A stretch of 64,000 bases of DNA from Teredinibacter haidensis (GCF_014211975.1 NZ_CP060084.1:4289001-4353000), one strand, 5' to 3'. Positions 50,799 through 59,938 are shown, counted from the stretch's first letter. The notes: generated from the letters alone by a model not told the origin. Made by a program: numbers and translations.

Positions 50799-52850
50799 TT
50801 ATCCGGGGAGGTTGACGACCGGGATATGTTCGCTCATCCCCTTTTTCATATAGTGGATAATGAAGCGGTAACTGGCGTAGAGTACCAAGGAGGAGAGAGC
50901 AAGCCAGCTGCTTGCGACCACAGGAGCACTGGCGAGCAGGCAGAGATGCCAGAGAGCGCTGGCGAGCCAGTAAGACAGCAACAGACTCCAAATAATCGAA
51001 AAGCCCATCCACACATGACCAGCCTCCCTTTGCATTACGCCGATAGTTGCCACGCAAGGAGCGTAAAGTAGGATAAATACAAGGTAGCAAAACGCTCCCC
51101 AGCTAGAGGGAAAGAGCTGTTGCATGGCAGCGTAGCTATGGGGTTGTGAGCTGGTGGCGTCTTGCTGAGCTGAGCCGATACCTAGGGGGTCTGTAAGGGC
51201 ATCAACTAAACCGGCAGAGTTTTCGATAATGCTGGTAAAGGCGGCTTTTATATCGCCAAGAAAATCGGGTCTTTCGGTTGAGGGCTCTTCTGTTTCCGGT
51301 GGGGAGTAAAGGGTGTCGAGAGTGCCCACAACGACCTCTTTTGCAAATAAGCCGGTAAATAGACCTACGGTTGCAGGCCAGTTTTGTTCCCCTATCCCCA
51401 TGGGAGTGAAGACGGGCGTAAGCCACTTGCCGGTTGCCGAAAGCGCTGATTTTTCTGTGTCCTGATTGCCCCAGCTGCCATCCGTACCAAAGGAGGACAG
51501 TACCGATAGTAGTAAAACGACAGCAACGATGCGCCGCCCTGCTCGCCAGATAAAGGAATAGAGCCGCAGCCAAGTTTGCGTGAGTACGTTGCGCAACAGA
51601 GGGCGGTGGTAGGCTGGCATTTCTGTGATATTGGCCCCAACAAGTCCAGAGAAAAGTTTGTGGCGTAGAATCCAGGCAGAGAAAATCGCCACAAGAATAC
51701 CCAGGATATAGAGGGCGAAAATGGCGTTTTGCGATTGGCTGGGGAAAAAGGCAGTACCTACAAACACGTATACGGAAAGCCGTGCGCCGCAGCTCATAAA
51801 GGGCGCAATAAAAATGGTTGTCAGGCGGGCGCTGGCCTGCCCGAGCGCCCGCGAGGCCATTACCGACGGAACATTGCAGCCGAAGCCAATAATAAGGGGA
51901 ATAAAAGCTTGTCCGGGAAGACCAATTTTGGCCATTAGACGATCAATAACAAAAGCTGCGCGGGAGAGGTAGCCGGAATCCTCGAGAATAGACATGCACA
52001 GATAAAGGCAGCCGATAACGGGAATAAAGGTGCCAACCAACTGAATGCCTCCGCCGACACCATCGGCAATCACCGCCTGTAGCCACTCCGGGGTACCGAT
52101 ACTACCGAGTAGCCAGCGGCTGCCATCGATAAACAAGCTACCTAGAACAATATCGAAAAAGTCGATAAATACGGCGCCAAAATTTACCGCAATCGTAAAC
52201 AGGAGATACATCACCAGCAGAAAGACTGGTAATGCCAGCTTGGGATGAAGCAGCCAGCGGTCGATCTTTTCTGTACGGCTCTTTTGTTCGGTGGTGTGGT
52301 AGCAAGCGTCGGCAATCTCGGCGATGTTCAGTCGAGAGGGATTGACCAGGTTGTAATGCTGTAAAGCCTGGCTAATTTTCTGCTTGAGTTCCGGGAGGCC
52401 TACACCCGTTGAACCGATAACGCCTGCCACAGGAAGGCCTGTTTTTTGTTCCAGGCCTACAAGGTCGACATGCATGCCCTCTGCTTCGGCGCTGTCGAGC
52501 ATATTCACCGCCAGTACCACGGGGATACCTGTGCTTAAGAGCTCGGGTAGCAGCTCTAGCTGCTGCGGCAGTCGGGTGGCATCAATCACCAGCAACACCA
52601 GCTCGGGCTTGCCGCTATTAATATAGTCGAACGCAATGCGAGCCTCTAAGCCCTGGATGTCATCGTGGAGAGTGTAAACGCCGGGAAGGTCGATCAGCAG
52701 GGCTTTTTCACCATTGATATCGAGCTTGCCATCTTTGCGCTCTACCGTGACGCCGGGCCAGTTGCCAGTTCGCTGGCGCGCGCCTGTCAGACGGTTAAAT
52801 AGAGTGGTTTTGCCGCAGTTTGGACTGCCTATCAGGGCGATTTCTTTCAA
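50799..52850 (-). CDS. feoB: ferrous iron transporter FeoB
   Basis: The protein has 683 residues. The N-terminal G-protein domain has G1 GSPNCGKTTLFN, the G2 region RTGNWPGVTVE, G3 DLPGVY and G4 NMLD. A GDI-like helical stretch (about 160-215) leads to the membrane part with two Gate/core repeats: VPSVMASRALGQ after GFGCN, and YAPCVATIGVMQREAG near the C-terminus. It imports Fe2+ across the inner membrane. It is about 90 residues shorter than E. coli FeoB (773), but all motifs are present. feoA precedes it by 26 bases; no feoC was seen. It is regulated by iron through the Fur-like box upstream of feoA. Confidence 0.97.
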   Translation of the reverse strand: MKEIALIGSPNCGKTTLFNRLTGARQRTGNWPGVTVERKDGKLDINGEKALLIDLPGVYTLHDDIQGLEARIAFDYINSGKPELVLLVIDATRLPQQLELLPELLSTGIPVVLAVNMLDSAEAEGMHVDLVGLEQKTGLPVAGVIGSTGVGLPELKQKISQALQHYNLVNPSRLNIAEIADACYHTTEQKSRTEKIDRWLLHPKLALPVFLLVMYLLFTIAVNFGAVFIDFFDIVLGSLFIDGSRWLLGSIGTPEWLQAVIADGVGGGIQLVGTFIPVIGCLYLCMSILEDSGYLSRAAFVIDRLMAKIGLPGQAFIPLIIGFGCNVPSVMASRALGQASARLTTIFIAPFMSCGARLSVYVFVGTAFFPSQSQNAIFALYILGILVAIFSAWILRHKLFSGLVGANITEMPAYHRPLLRNVLTQTWLRLYSFIWRAGRRIVAVVLLLSVLSSFGTDGSWGNQDTEKSALSATGKWLTPVFTPMGIGEQNWPATVGLFTGLFAKEVVVGTLDTLYSPPETEEPSTERPDFLGDIKAAFTSIIENSAGLVDALTDPLGIGSAQQDATSSQPHSYAAMQQLFPSSWGAFCYLVFILLYAPCVATIGVMQREAGHVWMGFSIIWSLLLSYWLASALWHLCLLASAPVVASSWLALSSLVLYASYRFIIHYMKKGMSEHIPVVNLPG

Positions 52851-52876
52851 GCGCTATCTCTTGGGTTGGTTGGGGG

Positions 52877-53113
52877 TCAGGCTTCGGTAGTGACACCTAT
52901 GTAGGCTGCTTCATCTGTGCGTATGGAAAACAGTGTTCCGCGACATTTGATTTGCATAGGGCCTTTACTGCGGTTTTTGTGAAGTACTTGAATACGAGCT
53001 CCGGGTTTTAAGCCGAGGGCGCCACACTGGCGGTGCAGTGCTTGGTTGTTACCGAGCAATGTGTGAACGGTGGCGATGGCGCCGATGGCCAGTTCGTTAA
53101 GTGTCATAGACAT
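52877..53113 (-). CDS. feoA: ferrous iron transport protein FeoA
   Basis: The protein has 78 residues. The SH3-like fold is recognisable from TLNELAIGAIATVHTLLG, LHRQCGALGLKPGARIQVLHKN and LFSIRTDEAAYIGV. It is a small cytoplasmic partner thought to act on the FeoB G-domain. ATG 53113 (or 53107, two codons later) is chosen over an upstream in-frame start that would add non-homologous residues and run into the Fur box. It is the first gene of the feoAB operon. Confidence 0.93.
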   Translation of the reverse strand: MSMTLNELAIGAIATVHTLLGNNQALHRQCGALGLKPGARIQVLHKNRSKGPMQIKCRGTLFSIRTDEAAYIGVTTEA

Positions 53114-53156
53114 AGAAGTAAAGCAACTCCACAGTGTGAGAGGGTCAGCCCCTAAC

Positions 53157-53175
53157 AATAATAATTCTTATTATC
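53157..53175 (-). promoter_or_regulatory. Fur box upstream of feoAB
   Basis: This 19-bp near-palindrome reads GATAATAAGAATTATTATT on the feo strand. It matches 14 of 19 positions of the Fur consensus GATAATGATAATCATTATC and lies 43 bases before the feoA start. Iron repression of feoAB through Fur is expected. Confidence 0.75.
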
Positions 53176-53616
53176 GGTTGCTTATTGATATTCATCAAGC
53201 AGTGGTTTTTATTTTTTGAATCGGTAATCGTAAGGGGTATAGATGGTTGAACCAAAGGGTGGTGAGGCCTATATTGGCACTCTAGCTTTGTGCAATTTTA
53301 CAGGCCAATTGACACCGTCGACATGTTTTAGTAACCGTTGACGTTAATAATTGGCGCGTCATAAGGAATTGTGTCACGCTTTTGAGTGAGTGTTCACTTA
53401 TTCTGTGAGGCAGTAAACACTAGGGTGTGTGGAGGGCTGGAAGTTCTGTTATCTGCAAGTAAACTTGAGTTTGAGATATGAGGTTGGTTCGGGTTTTGGC
53501 TGCTTAGCACCTGAATTGTTCTAGATAAATTGTGCTCCTACTCGATAAGTTGGCTTTCCGATAATGAAGCGATTAAAAACTAAAATAAACACGATTAGAG
53601 CGCAGAGAACGTAAGC
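53176..53616. other. 441-base intergenic region
   Basis: This lies upstream of feoA on one strand and of the small membrane ORF on the other. The only frames are under 35 codons. A loose dyad AGTGTTCACTT...AAACACT lies near 53390-53421. No RNA gene or terminator was seen. Confidence 0.4.
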
Positions 53617-53766
53617 ATGAAAACTGATGCACTAACTCTAGCCGCCATAATATTTGTTGTTGGATTATTGGCAACAGGATTGAGCGTAACTGATAGTAGT
53701 GACAGCTCAGCATTGGATGCACCTGCCGCAGAACTCCACCAAGGTGTGGTAGTCGTAAAGCAATAG
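53617..53766 (+). CDS. small single-span membrane protein, function unknown
   Basis: The protein has 49 residues. One hydrophobic stretch at about residues 6-23 (LTLAAIIFVVGLLATGL) is followed by a Ser/Asp-rich segment and the tail HQGVVVVKQ. A purine-rich AGAGAA lies 8-9 bases before ATG. Start, hydrophobic core and stop are cleanly arranged, and the gene is isolated between feoAB and fau. It may be a small inner-membrane protein or a short exported peptide. I do not recognise a family, and coding status needs expression or conservation evidence. Confidence 0.45.
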   Translation: MKTDALTLAAIIFVVGLLATGLSVTDSSDSSALDAPAAELHQGVVVVKQ

Positions 53767-53858
53767 CGGTTAGGCTTCAACAGCGTTCATTAGACAGTAT
53801 TAACCGATCAGTCAGCTCCCAGGAGGGGTGTGGGTGACTGGTTGCTTTCGCTTGCGCG

Positions 53859-54443
53859 TTACCATCTGCGATGGCGAACAGTGATCACTTCTTTATCGGT
53901 GGCAATCATATCGAGCGGAATATCCCAGGCTTCGGTAATTAACTGTCCTTGCTGCTGCAGTTGGTGTGCAAGCCCGATAAGCAGCGGTCGCACAAACGGG
54001 CTTTGGTTTTTAAATGCAAAGGTTCTGTCGTAAAAACCTCCACCCATTCCCAGGCGATTCCCCTCCTCGTCGAAGGCTACCAGCGGTAAAAAGACAATAT
54101 CCAATTCGCGAACTTGTCTCGCTCGGTAGCGGGGGAGAGGTTCTGGTATATTGAAACGGTTTTTCATCAATTTTTGGCGACCCTTATAGGGTCGGAATAT
54201 CATCTGTTGACGAGTGAGTACTGGGTAATAGGTTTTTTTTTGCTGGCTTCTGGCGGTTTGGCCTAAGTGGTGAGGCGAAATTTCACCATCATTGGCAAAA
54301 TAAAGGGCTATATGTCTGGCTCGTTTGTATTCGGGAAGTTTTACGATTTGGTTGCATAGGTTGGAAGCGGCGGTACGCTGCTGCAGCGAGCTAAGCGCGT
54401 TGCGCTGGCTGCGGATATGCGAACGCAGGGCTGCCTTATTCAT
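53859..54443 (-). CDS. fau: 5-formyltetrahydrofolate cyclo-ligase family protein
   Basis: The protein has 194 residues from ATG 54443, with the family start MNKAALRSHIRSQRNAL. An earlier in-frame start would overlap the hairpin after 6S RNA. It converts 5-formyl-THF to methenyl-THF with ATP. Marks are LYFANDGEIS (family: Y-x-N-x-E-v), the LMKNRFNIPEP block and PLVAFDEEGNRLGMGGGFYDRTF, the signature substrate/ATP loop. The fau-6S-zapA order is standard in gammaproteobacteria; in E. coli the gene (ygfA) is co-transcribed with 6S RNA. Confidence 0.95.
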   Translation of the reverse strand: MNKAALRSHIRSQRNALSSLQQRTAASNLCNQIVKLPEYKRARHIALYFANDGEISPHHLGQTARSQQKKTYYPVLTRQQMIFRPYKGRQKLMKNRFNIPEPLPRYRARQVRELDIVFLPLVAFDEEGNRLGMGGGFYDRTFAFKNQSPFVRPLLIGLAHQLQQQGQLITEAWDIPLDMIATDKEVITVRHRRW

Positions 54444-54482
54444 TAACTCTTGTCTATTGGTTTGCTGGTGATTCCAGCACAA

Positions 54483-54502
54483 GGCATCAAACGATCTGAT
54501 GC
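54483..54502 (-). terminator. hairpin after 6S RNA
   Basis: On the minus strand GCATCA pairs with TGATGC around 7 bases, directly after the 6S RNA 3' region. No T run follows, so it is more likely a processing-site structure between 6S RNA and fau than a full terminator. Confidence 0.4.
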
Positions 54503-54679
54503 GGATAAAATCCCGGGAATGCCGCTGTTGACCTTACCTTGGACCCGATGATCCAAGGGGGAGGGAACTGTTATACGTTAGGCTTTCCGTCGCGCGGACA
54601 TGCACACAGCACAAACACGTAGCCTCCTTAAAAACGCTTACGGGCTCAGGGATTCAGCCAACTGGCAAACACCCCAGGT
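54503..54679 (-). ncRNA. ssrS: 6S RNA
   Basis: This is a structured RNA of about 177 bases between zapA and fau, its standard place. The ends pair (CCTGGGG near the 5' end with TCCCGGG near the 3' end). Recognisable 6S segments read, 5' to 3', GTGTTTGCCAGTTGGCT, ATCCCTGAGCCCGTAAG, GGAAAGCCTAACG, CCTTGGATC, GGGTCCAAGG and ACAGCGGCATTCCCGGG. The central bubble mimics an open promoter and sequesters sigma-70 RNA polymerase in stationary phase. End positions are estimated from the promoter and closing stem, so they may be off by several bases. Confidence 0.88.
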
Positions 54680-54685
54680 ACTGTC

Positions 54686-54694
54686 AGTATAGCA
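54686..54694 (-). promoter_or_regulatory. 6S RNA promoter (extended -10)
   Basis: On the minus strand TGCTATACT gives an extended -10 element (TGN + TATACT) placed 7 bases before the inferred 6S start at 54679. The -35 region (TGTTCA about 16 bases upstream) is weak, which is common with an extended -10. Confidence 0.6.
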
Positions 54695-54754
54695 TCGAGA
54701 ATCTAGCTGAACAGTCTTGACTTTTTTCGAGAATCGCGCAGTGGAAAAGCTTGT

Positions 54755-55075
54755 TTAGTCGTTTAGCGTCTTGGCCAGCTTTGCCGCCATGCGCTCTAGT
54801 GCTTGGATGTTGGTTTGGGAGTTGCCGCTATTGCTTTTTTCTTGTTGCAGTTCGTAGCAAAGGTTGAGTGCAGCCATAACGGCGATGCGTTCCAGGCCAA
54901 TAACATTGCCGCTGCTACGGATCACCCGCATGCGTTCGTCCAGTTCTTCGGCTGCGCGGTGAAGAGCTTCCCTCTCGTTGGGGGGGCAGGAGATTTGGTA
55001 GTCTTTCTCTAGGATGTTAACGTGTACGCGCTGTTGCTCGCTCATGGCTGCTTGTGATTCTTCTACTGTGCTCAA
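54755..55075 (-). CDS. zapA: cell division protein ZapA
   Basis: This 106-residue protein bundles FtsZ filaments at midcell. The N-terminal ZapA fold is clear: VHVNILEKDYQISCPPNEREALHRAAEELDERM, with conserved RxxxxxGLERIAVMAALNLCYEL following. The C-terminal coiled coil (about 75-106) mediates tetramer formation. It overlaps the preceding small coiled-coil gene by 4 bases and is followed on the same strand by 6S RNA and fau. Confidence 0.95.
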   Translation of the reverse strand: MSTVEESQAAMSEQQRVHVNILEKDYQISCPPNEREALHRAAEELDERMRVIRSSGNVIGLERIAVMAALNLCYELQQEKSNSGNSQTNIQALERMAAKLAKTLND

Positions 55076-55281
55076 GATTCCGCCTCTAGGCTTTTCAGGC
55101 GAGTAATCATGGCCTCGACACGGTTGCGGGCCAACTCATTTTTCTCGATCAGGCGTGCACGCTCCTGTTGCCAGTCGGTCTCTTGTGAGCGCAGCGTGGA
55201 ATTTTCCTTTTCGAGGCGATCGCATAGGCTGATCAGTTCGTCCAGTCGGGCTTCAACTTCGTGTAACAATTGGTTGCTCAT
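55072..55281 (-). CDS. TIGR02449-type short coiled-coil protein
   Basis: The protein has 69 residues, almost entirely coiled coil (LLHEVEARLDELISLCDRLEKENSTLRSQ... RVEAMITRLKSLE). It matches the short family found directly upstream of zapA in pseudomonads and relatives, which resembles ZapB in size and shape. Its stop overlaps zapA by 4 bases (translational coupling), supporting a link to Z-ring assembly. Its own function is untested as far as I know. Confidence 0.88.
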   Translation of the reverse strand: MSNQLLHEVEARLDELISLCDRLEKENSTLRSQETDWQQERARLIEKNELARNRVEAMITRLKSLEAES

Positions 55282-55452
55282 GTTCGATATTGTGCTGCCG
55301 TTTACTATAATGTCCAGCTTTTAACGCGTCTTGTTTGGATGCGTCCTGATGCATGTTAATCGCAATTTTGGAAAAGTATAGTGCTTTCTTCTCCTCCTGA
55401 GGTGAGGAACGCCGAGAATAATGGCGCTTTGTGAGCCGCAAGAGGTTTTTAT

Positions 55453-56052
55453 ATGAGTAGTTTGTTCGAGTTTCACTTTGTTAATGACCAGTTAATGAAT
55501 ATGGGAAGTGTGAATTCAGTGGCGGAGTTGCAGGGCTTATTGTGTGGCCGTTTGTGTGCCGGAGATCGTTTGGATGCACAACAATGGCAGCAGGTAGCGC
55601 TGGAATTTCTGGAGTTGGACTTCATTACCCCAAACGAAGAGCAGGAAGCGCTATTCAAACTTATACTGGAGAATACCGATAAGTTGCTCAATGATCAGCA
55701 GTATAGCTTTCAGCCCCTTTTGCCGGATGATAATGCCAGCCTGGAGCGGCGGGCGCAGGAGCTGGCCGGTTGGTGTGAAGGTTTTTTACACGGCTTGGGG
55801 CAGACGATTGGAAAGTCCGGTTTAGGTCAGGGGGCAGAGCTTCCCAAGGACGTTGCCGACGCCTTGCGCGATATGGCTCATATTTCTCAGGCGGCTGTCG
55901 ACGCGGAGTTGGATGCAGAGCAGAACGAAACCTACTGGGTTGAACTGGTGGAGTATGTCAAAGTTGCGGTACTGACTGTTTACACTGAACTTTGTATTGC
56001 CAAGACATCAAGCGAATCGCCTGCCGCCGACAGCCCGGATACATTTCATTAA
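55453..56052 (+). CDS. ygfB: UPF0149/YgfB-family protein
   Basis: The protein has 199 residues. Family pattern: VAELQGLLCGRLCAGD at the N-terminus, a central acidic hinge, LAGWCEGFLHGLGQ (the Trp-Cys-x-Gly-Phe/Leu core) and NETYWVELVEYVKVAVLTVYTELC at the C-terminus. In Pseudomonas the homologue acts as an anti-activator of a regulator controlling ampD-type genes; whether that holds here is unknown. AGAGG is 6-7 bases before ATG. It is divergent from the zapA operon and is followed by pepP after 14 bases, the usual order. Confidence 0.93.
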   Translation: MSSLFEFHFVNDQLMNMGSVNSVAELQGLLCGRLCAGDRLDAQQWQQVALEFLELDFITPNEEQEALFKLILENTDKLLNDQQYSFQPLLPDDNASLERRAQELAGWCEGFLHGLGQTIGKSGLGQGAELPKDVADALRDMAHISQAAVDAELDAEQNETYWVELVEYVKVAVLTVYTELCIAKTSSESPAADSPDTFH

Positions 56053-56066
56053 ATAGATGGCATTTT

Positions 56067-57398
56067 ATGAGTATTACCAAGCAAGAGTTTGCTCGCCGCC
56101 GTAAGGCTCTTATGGCGTTAATGGAGCCCAATAGCATTGCCATCCTGCCTGCGGCGAAAGAAAAATTACGCAGTCGGGATACCGATTACCCGTATCGTCA
56201 GGACAGCGATTTTTATTACTTAACCGGTTTTAGCGAGCCTGAGGCTGTGCTGGTCTTGGTGCCTGAGCGTGAGCACGGTGAGTATGTCTTATTCTGCAGG
56301 GAAAAAAACAAAGAAAAAGAAATCTGGGATGGTTATCGCGCGGGCCAGGAAGGTGCGTGCAAGCAATACGGTGCTGACGATGCCTTTCCTATTGATGATA
56401 TCGACGATATTTTACCGGGTCTTATCGAAGGGCGAGAGCGTGTTTATTACGCGATGGGTAAAGATATGGACTTCGATCGCCATGTGATGGCATGGGTAAA
56501 CCTGATTCGTGCGAAAGTGCGGGCGGGTGCAACACCGCCGGGTGAGTTTTTAGATCTTGATCACTTCCTTCACGATATGCGCTTGTATAAAAGTGCAGCC
56601 GAGGTTCGTTTAATGGAGACTGCCGGCGATATTTCATCGCGCGCGCATGTGCGCGCGATGAAAACCTGTGCGCCGGGACGATTTGAATACGAGCTGGAAG
56701 CAGAAATTCAATATGCCTGTACATTGGAAGGAGGTCGAAGACCCGCTTACAACAGTATTGTGGGAGGGGGCGATAATGCTTGCGTGCTACATTATGTTGA
56801 AAACAGTGCGAAGCTTAAAAACGGCGATCTTGTGTTAATCGATGCCGGTTGTGAATATGAATATTATGCCTCCGATATTACGCGCACATTTCCGGTGAAC
56901 GGAAAATTCTCCCGCGAACAAAAAGCGATCTATAACCTGGTGCTAAACGCGCAAGCAGCGGCCATTGAAAAAGTTGTGCCCGGAAATCATTGGAACGAAC
57001 CACACGATGCCTCTGTGAGAACTATTGTGGAAGGGTTGGTCCAGCTGGGGCTGCTCAAAGGTCGAGTCGAAAAACTTATCGAAAAGGAAAGTTACAAAGC
57101 ATTTTACATGCACCGCATCGGCCACTGGTTGGGAATGGATGTTCACGATGTGGGCGACTACAAAGTGGGGGATGAATGGAGGGTCCTGGAGCCGGGTATG
57201 GTTATGACGGTAGAGCCGGGAATTTATGTTGCTAAAGATAATCGAAAAGTAGAAGCAAAATGGCGCGGAATTGGTGTGCGTATCGAGGATGATGTGGTGG
57301 TAACTAAAGACGGTTGTCGAGTGTTAACCGATGGCGCGCCCAAAACCGTTGCGGACATAGAAAAATTAATGGCCGGAAGGCGCAAAGCGCGGGCATAA
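56067..57398 (+). CDS. pepP: Xaa-Pro aminopeptidase P
   Basis: The protein has 443 residues from ATG 56067 (start MSITKQEFARRRKAL; a longer frame from 55992 overlaps ygfB and is rejected). It removes N-terminal residues preceding proline. The N-terminal creatinase-like domain has SRDTDYPYRQDSDFYYLTGFSEPEAVLVL. The pita-bread catalytic domain shows the dinuclear metal ligands in LIDAGCEYEYYASDITRTFPV (Asp pair), HRIGHWLGMDVHD (His), VMTVEPGIYV (Glu) and GVRIEDDVVV (Glu). Length equals E. coli PepP (441). ubiH begins at the next base. Confidence 0.97.
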   Translation: MSITKQEFARRRKALMALMEPNSIAILPAAKEKLRSRDTDYPYRQDSDFYYLTGFSEPEAVLVLVPEREHGEYVLFCREKNKEKEIWDGYRAGQEGACKQYGADDAFPIDDIDDILPGLIEGRERVYYAMGKDMDFDRHVMAWVNLIRAKVRAGATPPGEFLDLDHFLHDMRLYKSAAEVRLMETAGDISSRAHVRAMKTCAPGRFEYELEAEIQYACTLEGGRRPAYNSIVGGGDNACVLHYVENSAKLKNGDLVLIDAGCEYEYYASDITRTFPVNGKFSREQKAIYNLVLNAQAAAIEKVVPGNHWNEPHDASVRTIVEGLVQLGLLKGRVEKLIEKESYKAFYMHRIGHWLGMDVHDVGDYKVGDEWRVLEPGMVMTVEPGIYVAKDNRKVEAKWRGIGVRIEDDVVVTKDGCRVLTDGAPKTVADIEKLMAGRRKARA

Positions 57399-58700
57399 AT
57401 GAACGAATTGAAAGACGACGATAACAACCGAACTCAAGAGAGAAAGCAGACCGATATTGCTATTGTCGGCGGTGGCATGGTGGGCCTGTCCCAGGCGCTG
57501 CTATTGTCGCAGCAGCTGCCCAATATCAATATTGTTTTATTTGAATCCGTTGGCCTGCAGGCCAAGCCCGAATTACTGGAGCAGCCGAGTTTCGATGCGC
57601 GATCCTCTGCGTTGTCGGCGGCAACGGTAGCGTTGCTGCAATTGATTAATGTGTGGCCCGATATTGTAGAGCGCGCGCAGCCGATAAGTCGCGTGCATGT
57701 TAGTGATCGTGGCCATGTAGGTGCCACGGCGTTTTCCCAAGCAGAAAACGATAATCAGCCCTTGGGGTTCGTGGTGGAAAATCGTTGGTTTGGTTACCAC
57801 TTGTGTCAGGCGGTGCTGAAAGCGCAGAACATCAGCGTGTTAGCGCCGACAAAAGTGGAATCCATTCGGCCCGTCAGTGCTGGTGCAGCGTTAAGTTATC
57901 GAAGCGGCTGCAATGCCGAGTTGAAAACACTAAAAGCGTCGCTTGTTATTGTGGGTGATGGTGCCGAGTCGCCTTTGCGTCAGCAGTTGGGTGTAGGCAC
58001 AGATATTCACGATTACCAGCAGGCGGCGGTTATTACCAATCTGGAATTTGAGCAGCCTCATCAGGGGCAGGCGTTTGAGCGTTTTACTGAAGATGGCCCT
58101 TTGGCCGTTTTACCCTTACCCGATGAGAATACCCGCGCGAGTCGCAGGGCCGCTTTAGTTTGGATACGCCCTCTCCCGCAGCTTGAGGAAACCCTGCAAT
58201 GGTCTGATACCGACTTTATTCAGCACATTCAGCACACGTTTGGTTATCGGCTGGGCTCCTGCTTACGTGTAGGTGAGCGCCATAGCTATCCGTTAAAAAT
58301 GGTCTTTGCCAGGGAGCAGGTGCGCTCATCGATCGTGTTGATTGGGAATGCAGCGCACTCTCTACATCCAGTTGCCGGGCAGGGTTTTAATTTGGCGATA
58401 CGCGACTGTGCGCAGCTAACCGCCGTGCTGGTGCAAGCCAATCAAAAAGGCAAAGACCTGGGTGATATATCCGTGCTTAAGCGGTATTTGGCTGCGCAGG
58501 AAAATGATCAGGCCCTTACCGCTGGAATCGGCCACGGTTTTGTGTGGATTTTTTCTCAGCATAATAAAGCCGTGCAGCTGGGGCGTAATTTGGGCTTATT
58601 GGCCATGGAGTTGTGGCCGGCGGCTCGAAAGGAATTTTTCTCGCAAATGATGGGGCGAACAGTGCCAAAAGTAAAATTGCGGGCAGCAGGTTCCATATGA
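57399..58700 (+). CDS. ubiH: 2-octaprenyl-6-methoxyphenol hydroxylase UbiH
   Basis: This 433-residue FAD monooxygenase of ubiquinone synthesis has FAD-binding motifs IAIVGGGMVGLSQALLL (Rossmann), VIVGDGAESPLRQQLG (DG motif) and IVLIGNAAHSLHPVAGQGFNLAIRDCAQL (GD-type ribose/pyrophosphate site). Substrate-type pairing with the next gene follows the standard pepP-ubiH-ubiI order, by which this first copy is called UbiH. It starts directly after the pepP stop and overlaps ubiI by 4 bases (ATGA). About 20 polar residues precede the Rossmann strand, more than in E. coli. Confidence 0.93.
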   Translation: MNELKDDDNNRTQERKQTDIAIVGGGMVGLSQALLLSQQLPNINIVLFESVGLQAKPELLEQPSFDARSSALSAATVALLQLINVWPDIVERAQPISRVHVSDRGHVGATAFSQAENDNQPLGFVVENRWFGYHLCQAVLKAQNISVLAPTKVESIRPVSAGAALSYRSGCNAELKTLKASLVIVGDGAESPLRQQLGVGTDIHDYQQAAVITNLEFEQPHQGQAFERFTEDGPLAVLPLPDENTRASRRAALVWIRPLPQLEETLQWSDTDFIQHIQHTFGYRLGSCLRVGERHSYPLKMVFAREQVRSSIVLIGNAAHSLHPVAGQGFNLAIRDCAQLTAVLVQANQKGKDLGDISVLKRYLAAQENDQALTAGIGHGFVWIFSQHNKAVQLGRNLGLLAMELWPAARKEFFSQMMGRTVPKVKLRAAGSI

Positions 58701-59926
58701 GTGATCAACACTACGATCTGGTTATTGTCGGTGGGGGTATGGTTGGCGCCCTGCTGGCTGCGAGCATTGCGCAACACTCTGCCACGGCTCATTTAAATAT
58801 TGCTGTTATCGAAGCGCGCGCCGAGCCGGAATTTTTTTCGGGTGAGCAGTTCGATCCGAGAGTGGTTGCCCTGTCGAGAAAGTCTAAAGGTCTATTGGAT
58901 AGCTTGGGGGTGTGGGGAGCGATTCGGGAAGCAAGAGCTTGTGCCTATGGTGCGATGGAAATCTGGGATGCAGAGGGCACCGGCAATATTCAATTTTATG
59001 CGAGCGACGTGCATGAGGCGAGCCTCGGCCACATTATCGAAAATAGTGTCGTTGTTAATGTTTTGCGGGAGTATTTAAGAACTCAATCGTCCGTCACACT
59101 ACTGGATGGTTGGCGTGTAACCCATTTTGAGCATGCTGAGAACAAAAATACGTTAAGCATTTGTCACAAAACCGAAAGTAGTGCAACGCTCTCGTGTGAT
59201 TTGGTTATTGCCGCCGATGGCGCTCATTCTGAATTACGTGAAATGGCTGGTCTGAAAACGCGCGAGTGGGACTATGGACACACCGCTATTGTGACAACTG
59301 TTTGCACCGAGAAGCCGCATGAGTATTGTTGCTGGCAGCGTTTTAGTCAGCAGGGCCCCATCGCTTTTTTGCCTATGCAAGTTGACTCTGTTCCCCCTGC
59401 ATCGGCACATCACAGTTCGTTGGTGTGGTCGGTTAAAACCGGGATTGCCGAAGAGTTGATGGCCCTGGAGGACGCCAAATTTTGTCAGCGCCTGGGGCGG
59501 GCATTCGAATATCGCCTGGGCGCGGTCGAGCATACGGCGAAGCGCTTTGCAATTCCGCTGCGACAGCGACATGCCGTTGATTACATTTGCCCGGGTTTGG
59601 CATTAATCGGTGATGCCGCTCATACCATCCACCCTCTCGCCGGGCAGGGTGCAAACCTGGGGTTTTATGATGTACAGGCGCTGGCAGATGAAATTGTACG
59701 TGCTTGTCAGCGCAATATTCCTTTAAGCGAAGACTCGATTCTGCGTCGTTTTCAGCGCGCTCGTAAAAGCCACAATTTGTCGGCGATGTTATTGATGGAA
59801 GGTTTCAAACGATTGTTCAGTACGGATGATCCCGCAATCCGTTGGGCGAGAAACGTAGGTATGTCACTGGTAAATAAGCAGGCATTATTAAAACGGCAGC
59901 TAGCAAAGCTTGCTAGTGGTGCATAA
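58697..59926 (+). CDS. ubiI: ubiquinone hydroxylase UbiI (VisC-type)
   Basis: The protein has 409 residues from ATG 58697 (MSDQHYDLVIVGGGMVGALLAASI). It is a second FAD monooxygenase of the UbiH/COQ6 family, which hydroxylates the ring at C5 in aerobic ubiquinone synthesis. Motifs are VIAADGAHSELREMAGL and ALIGDAAHTIHPLAGQGANLGFYDVQALADE; the early FDPRVVALSRKS is typical of UbiI/VisC. The start ATG overlaps the ubiH stop. It is followed by pqiA after 12 bases. Confidence 0.93.
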   Translation: MSDQHYDLVIVGGGMVGALLAASIAQHSATAHLNIAVIEARAEPEFFSGEQFDPRVVALSRKSKGLLDSLGVWGAIREARACAYGAMEIWDAEGTGNIQFYASDVHEASLGHIIENSVVVNVLREYLRTQSSVTLLDGWRVTHFEHAENKNTLSICHKTESSATLSCDLVIAADGAHSELREMAGLKTREWDYGHTAIVTTVCTEKPHEYCCWQRFSQQGPIAFLPMQVDSVPPASAHHSSLVWSVKTGIAEELMALEDAKFCQRLGRAFEYRLGAVEHTAKRFAIPLRQRHAVDYICPGLALIGDAAHTIHPLAGQGANLGFYDVQALADEIVRACQRNIPLSEDSILRRFQRARKSHNLSAMLLMEGFKRLFSTDDPAIRWARNVGMSLVNKQALLKRQLAKLASGA

Positions 59927-59938
59927 GGGCTAAGGTAA

